NCBI GenBank assembly: GCA_964556425.1 | Contig: CAZKWC010000098.1 | Span: forward strand, 1-7,684 | Direction of reading: 5' to 3' | DNA length: 7,684 bases | Origin: JALQUL01 sp964556425 | GTDB taxonomy: Bacteria; Pseudomonadota; Gammaproteobacteria; Burkholderiales; Burkholderiaceae_C | Part shown: one piece after another, positions 4,947 to 7,684 of the stretch | How the letters are laid out: each line of letters opens with the position of its first letter | Numbering within the stretch: position 1 is the first letter of the stretch | Position numbers and translations under genes: made by a program | Notes under the pieces: generated by a model | Told to the model about the DNA's origin: nothing | Database searches by the model: none | What the model saw: the letters and a program-made list of their open reading frames with translations, nothing else

Positions 4947-6698
4947 TTATTGAACTTCGGTACTGGGTAAAAATCGTCCGTAGCTTTTTTCTTGGCCTAA
5001 ATCTGCGGCAAAACCTAGGTCTTTTTGGTAGGCAATTTTGCCGTTAATAATGGTGTAATCAACTGCCAAATCATTGCGTTTTACTAGCCTTGTAATTCCA
5101 CCAAAACCTTCCATTTCTGCTCGGCTGACCTCATCTAATTCATGGTTTAAACCCAATGGATTAATAATGGCAATATCTGCTCTAGCACCTATTTTAATTT
5201 TGCCTGCATCTATTGCAAACCAATCGGCTAGGTCACTTGTGAGTCGTTTAACGGCTTGTTCTATGCTTATAAAAGGTGTGCCTAATAATTGAGCATCTCG
5301 TGCATATTTCAGCATCCTGAGAGGGAAGTTGTATTGAGCGTTTGAACGAATGTGTGCCCCTGAATCGGCAAAACCAATGTGCGTATACGGGCTGCTTAAC
5401 AACTTATACATAATTTCGGGTCTATGATTACCGTAATTAGTTCGCCATAATAATTTTTCACGGTACAAAACTGCTAAATCAAAATACGCATCTACTGCAT
5501 CTTTGTTTTGCTCTTTAGCTATTTGTGCAAAGGTTTTGCCTTCTAAACTTTTATCGGGGCAGTTAATTACCTTGCATTCGGTGAAGTCTCTATGCCATAA
5601 ACCTTTGGTAAAAATAGCCCCTAATTGTTTTTTAAATGCTTTTCTAAATTCTGGATCTTTGACTTTGGCATAACGCAAATCATCGTCTTTAAAGTCTCTT
5701 AATATCTCCCCAGCAGAAAACTCTTCAAAGGCATTCACATCTAGGCCTTCTAGGTGCAGGGTAAATGGTGCAGAAAGTGTCTGCCATCTAAAATTACCTG
5801 CTAAAAATTTATTGGCAATGTAACCCGATGTTCGGGTGATGTAATGCATAAAAGGTTGCGACTTAAGGTCTAAAGCCGTTAACAATGAGCTTTTAAGTGG
5901 CTTTCTTTTCCAACCGTGTGCATGCCACAAGAAGGCAAACACATTGATTTTACCAACCGCATCTGGAGCACCTTGCAACACGGCTTGACGCTTTCTTAAA
6001 ACATCAAAAAGCCTAGAAAACTCTTGCCAACTAGAATAGGTGGAAGGTAATGATTTAGACCATACCCTATCGCCATCCATTTTATCTAGTTTGGTGGTCA
6101 TGACCGATAGGCCCATAAATCCAGCATCTAAGGCTTGGTTTAATAGTTGGGTCATTTGCGTAAGTTCAGCATCTGTTGGTATTGTTTTGTGGGTAGAGCG
6201 CTCTAATCCTAATACAGCAGCTCTAATATCGGAGTGGCCAATGAATCCACAGACATTAGGCCCTAGTGCTTGTTGTTCTAAAAACTGCCTATACTGAGCA
6301 GGCGTTAGCCAAGTTTTTTTCTCTTGCAATATGGGTAAGACTTGGTTGCGAGGGACGGCTTCTACCCTTGTGAACATATCTGCACAATCTAGCGGGCTAG
6401 AGACCATCATACTAATTGAACAGGAGCCCAAAGCAATGGTAGTTACTCCATGTCGAACCGACTCTTTAAGAGCAGGTGCAACTACTATTTCTGCATCGTA
6501 ATGGGAATGCATTTCTAAAAAACCTGGCATTACCCAATGCTCTTGTGCATCAATTATCTTCACCCCCTCATCTTTGGGAATGACACTAGTGCTAATAGCA
6601 GTTACTATGCCGTCTTTTATACCAATATTTTGCACACTTGCTGCATCTGAAATACCGTCAAATAGCAGGGCATTTTTAATAATTAAATCATATTTCAT
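4947..6698 (-). CDS. D-aminoacylase-like amidohydrolase (N-acyl-D-amino-acid deacylase superfamily)
   Basis: This is a 583-residue cytoplasmic metal-dependent hydrolase without a signal peptide. The N-terminal beta-sandwich strand (DLIIKNALLFDG, 4-15) leads into PGFLEMHSHYD, with the HxH metal pair at His64 and His66. GSCS follows with Cys93, the position of the bridging Cys in D-aminoacylases. The late metal-ligand Asp is in GFADSGAH (Asp445, His449), and the C-terminal ADIAIINP strand (507-514) closes the sandwich. The usual THxR segment is not obvious; around 241-246 it reads LQGAPD, and WHAHG at 258-262 may supply a ligand. This fits the long branch of the superfamily, whose substrates are poorly known, so deacylation of an N-acyl-D-amino acid is only the default guess. 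An in-frame ATG at 6785 lies inside the symporter gene; the start at 6698, 14 bases after the symporter stop, matches the family N-terminus. It is in an operon with the symporter. Confidence 0.88.
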   Translation of the reverse strand: MKYDLIIKNALLFDGISDAASVQNIGIKDGIVTAISTSVIPKDEGVKIIDAQEHWVMPGFLEMHSHYDAEIVVAPALKESVRHGVTTIALGSCSISMMVSSPLDCADMFTRVEAVPRNQVLPILQEKKTWLTPAQYRQFLEQQALGPNVCGFIGHSDIRAAVLGLERSTHKTIPTDAELTQMTQLLNQALDAGFMGLSVMTTKLDKMDGDRVWSKSLPSTYSSWQEFSRLFDVLRKRQAVLQGAPDAVGKINVFAFLWHAHGWKRKPLKSSLLTALDLKSQPFMHYITRTSGYIANKFLAGNFRWQTLSAPFTLHLEGLDVNAFEEFSAGEILRDFKDDDLRYAKVKDPEFRKAFKKQLGAIFTKGLWHRDFTECKVINCPDKSLEGKTFAQIAKEQNKDAVDAYFDLAVLYREKLLWRTNYGNHRPEIMYKLLSSPYTHIGFADSGAHIRSNAQYNFPLRMLKYARDAQLLGTPFISIEQAVKRLTSDLADWFAIDAGKIKIGARADIAIINPLGLNHELDEVSRAEMEGFGGITRLVKRNDLAVDYTIINGKIAYQKDLGFAADLGQEKSYGRFLPSTEVQ

Positions 6699-6712
6699 TT
6701 CTAATCGCCTAC

Positions 6713-7612
6713 TCAGTTGAGTTGTTTTTTGCTCCAAAACCATGCTAAAGCCCCACCTGAAACAATATGCCACACGCCCCACCAAGCAGTTACGATTGCC
6801 ATACCACCTAAGCCACTAAACATATTAAAAATTAAGATCAAGCCTAGGCCAGAGTTTTGGATACCCATTTCGAATGTGATGGCTCTTTTATCTCTTTCTG
6901 GTAAATTCAGTAAACTAGATAAGGTGTAACCAGTGAGAAGGGCTAATGCATTGTGTATGGCAACTACAATCACCACAAACTCGATGTAGTTCATAAAGTT
7001 TTTAAAATTAGCTGCTAATGCCATTATGATGAAACTAGCAAACACCACCATCGAAAACCGTTTCATTGGTTTTTGGGCTTTTTGTGCAAATACTGGAAAA
7101 TAAGCAGCTATTAACATTCCTAAAATTAGAGGTATGCCAAGTAAGATGGCGATATCTTTGAGCATATGAAGAGCATCTATTTCGATGCTTCTCATTAAAC
7201 TATGGGTGATAGGGTGCAAATTTCCCCAGAAATTAAAGTTAATGGGTGTTAAAAATATTGCCAGCACCGTAGAAATAGCACTAGCACTCACTGATAGCGC
7301 TGCATTTCCCTTGCTGATATGGGTTAAAAAATTGGAAACATGACCTGCAGGGCAAGCCGACACCAATATCATGCCTAGTGCAATGCTAGGAATAGGCTGA
7401 ATAATGCTAATCAAAACAAACGTCATGGCGGGAAACAAAACATGATGTCCGAATATTGCGAGTACCAAGCCTTTTGGCGTACTAAATGCCTCTTTAAAAT
7501 CTTTGAGTTTTAAATCTAAGGCGATTCCAAACATAACCAATCCCAAGACTATATTAAGTCCCAATAGTGCAGATGGATTAAATTGCAATGCGACCTGATC
7601 AATTGCTTGCAT
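6713..7612 (-). CDS. BASS-family (bile acid:Na+ symporter-like) transporter
   Basis: This 299-residue membrane protein has about nine to ten helices and the hallmarks of the BASS family. SACPAGHVSN (85-94) is the broken-helix segment, where Ser93-Asn94 match the first sodium site, and FEMGIQNSGLGL (247-258) has Glu248 and Gln252 at the conserved sodium-site positions. Length is normal. Bacterial members import organic anions such as pantoate, pyruvate or other 2-oxo and carboxylate compounds; bile acids are the animal substrates. The substrate here is unknown. The gene is first in a minus-strand operon with the amidohydrolase, so uptake of an acylated or carboxylated substrate followed by hydrolysis is a reasonable inference. 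The ATG at 7612 has AGGTAAG ending four bases before it. A symmetric site at 7642-7660 may regulate the operon. Confidence 0.92.
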   Translation of the reverse strand: MQAIDQVALQFNPSALLGLNIVLGLVMFGIALDLKLKDFKEAFSTPKGLVLAIFGHHVLFPAMTFVLISIIQPIPSIALGMILVSACPAGHVSNFLTHISKGNAALSVSASAISTVLAIFLTPINFNFWGNLHPITHSLMRSIEIDALHMLKDIAILLGIPLILGMLIAAYFPVFAQKAQKPMKRFSMVVFASFIIMALAANFKNFMNYIEFVVIVVAIHNALALLTGYTLSSLLNLPERDKRAITFEMGIQNSGLGLILIFNMFSGLGGMAIVTAWWGVWHIVSGGALAWFWSKKQLN

Positions 7613-7641
7613 AAACTTACCTATTAAATCTGATAAGTTTG

Positions 7642-7660
7642 TATGTTCACCGTTAACATA
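7642..7660. promoter_or_regulatory. 19-bp palindromic operator candidate upstream of the symporter operon
   Basis: TATGTTCACCGTTAACATA pairs at 8 of 9 positions around a central base, 30 bp upstream of the symporter ATG. A TTGACT hexamer reads on the minus strand at 7671-7666, just upstream, so the dyad would cover the spacer and -10 region of such a promoter. No good -10 hexamer is visible, so the promoter is uncertain. The arm length and placement fit binding of a dimeric regulator, whose gene would lie outside the window. Confidence 0.55.
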
Positions 7661-7684
7661 GTTTTAGTCAATATGAGAATTACT

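Noticed and set aside
6699..6785. N-terminal extension of the amidohydrolase from the ATG at 6785
   Set aside because: The extra 29 codons overlap the symporter end, do not resemble the family, and the MKYDLIIKNA start at 6698 is the normal N-terminus of this superfamily.
1..7684. Mobile elements, CRISPR arrays and structural RNA genes
   Set aside because: No transposase or integrase coding motif, no regularly spaced repeats and no tRNA- or rRNA-like segment was found on either strand.

Overview
The window looks like an AT-rich chromosome segment of a free-living Gram-negative bacterium, most likely a gamma- or betaproteobacterium. The evidence is the protein families: a phosphonate-type HD oxygenase, a Fur-family regulator next to a MacB-type ABC transporter, an Lgt-like/TlpA fusion, a BASS symporter and a D-aminoacylase-type amidohydrolase. 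Gene packing is tight, with ATGA overlaps and good AGGAG ribosome binding sites. I see no rRNA, tRNA, CRISPR array, transposase or phage gene. The species cannot be named from this sequence.

Layout. (1) 1-458, minus strand: the first 152 codons of a PhnZ/TmpB-type HD-domain mixed-valent di-iron oxygenase, which runs off the left edge. (2) 603-3252, minus strand: a four-gene operon. In transcription order it holds a Fur/Zur-like regulator, an ABC ATPase, a MacB/FtsX-type permease and a small exported four-cysteine protein. The first three genes are joined by ATGA overlaps, and the last start codon directly follows the permease stop codon. (3) 3253-3539: a divergent intergenic region with a near-perfect 18-bp inverted repeat ending 7 bp before the next start codon. 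(4) 3540-4361, plus strand: a membrane protein with an Lgt-like N-terminal domain fused to a TlpA-type thioredoxin domain carrying CGPC. (5) 4362-4554: a convergent intergenic region with G/C-tract inverted repeats. (6) 4555-7612, minus strand: a three-gene operon. In transcription order it holds a BASS-type sodium symporter, a D-aminoacylase-like amidohydrolase and a small four-helix membrane protein. A 19-bp dyad lies upstream of the symporter.

How the genes may work together. The most interesting unit is the central one. It resembles the zinc-associated arrangement of a Fur-family regulator, LolD-like ATPase, FtsX-like permease and small exported protein. Its exported component is a small cysteine-paired protein, and a divergent membrane-anchored thiol reductase lies next to it. 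My inference is envelope metal handling in which TlpA-like chemistry could act on the exported cysteine protein. The right-hand operon reads as import of an organic anion followed by cytoplasmic hydrolysis. The left-hand gene points to phosphonate catabolism, with its partner genes outside the window.
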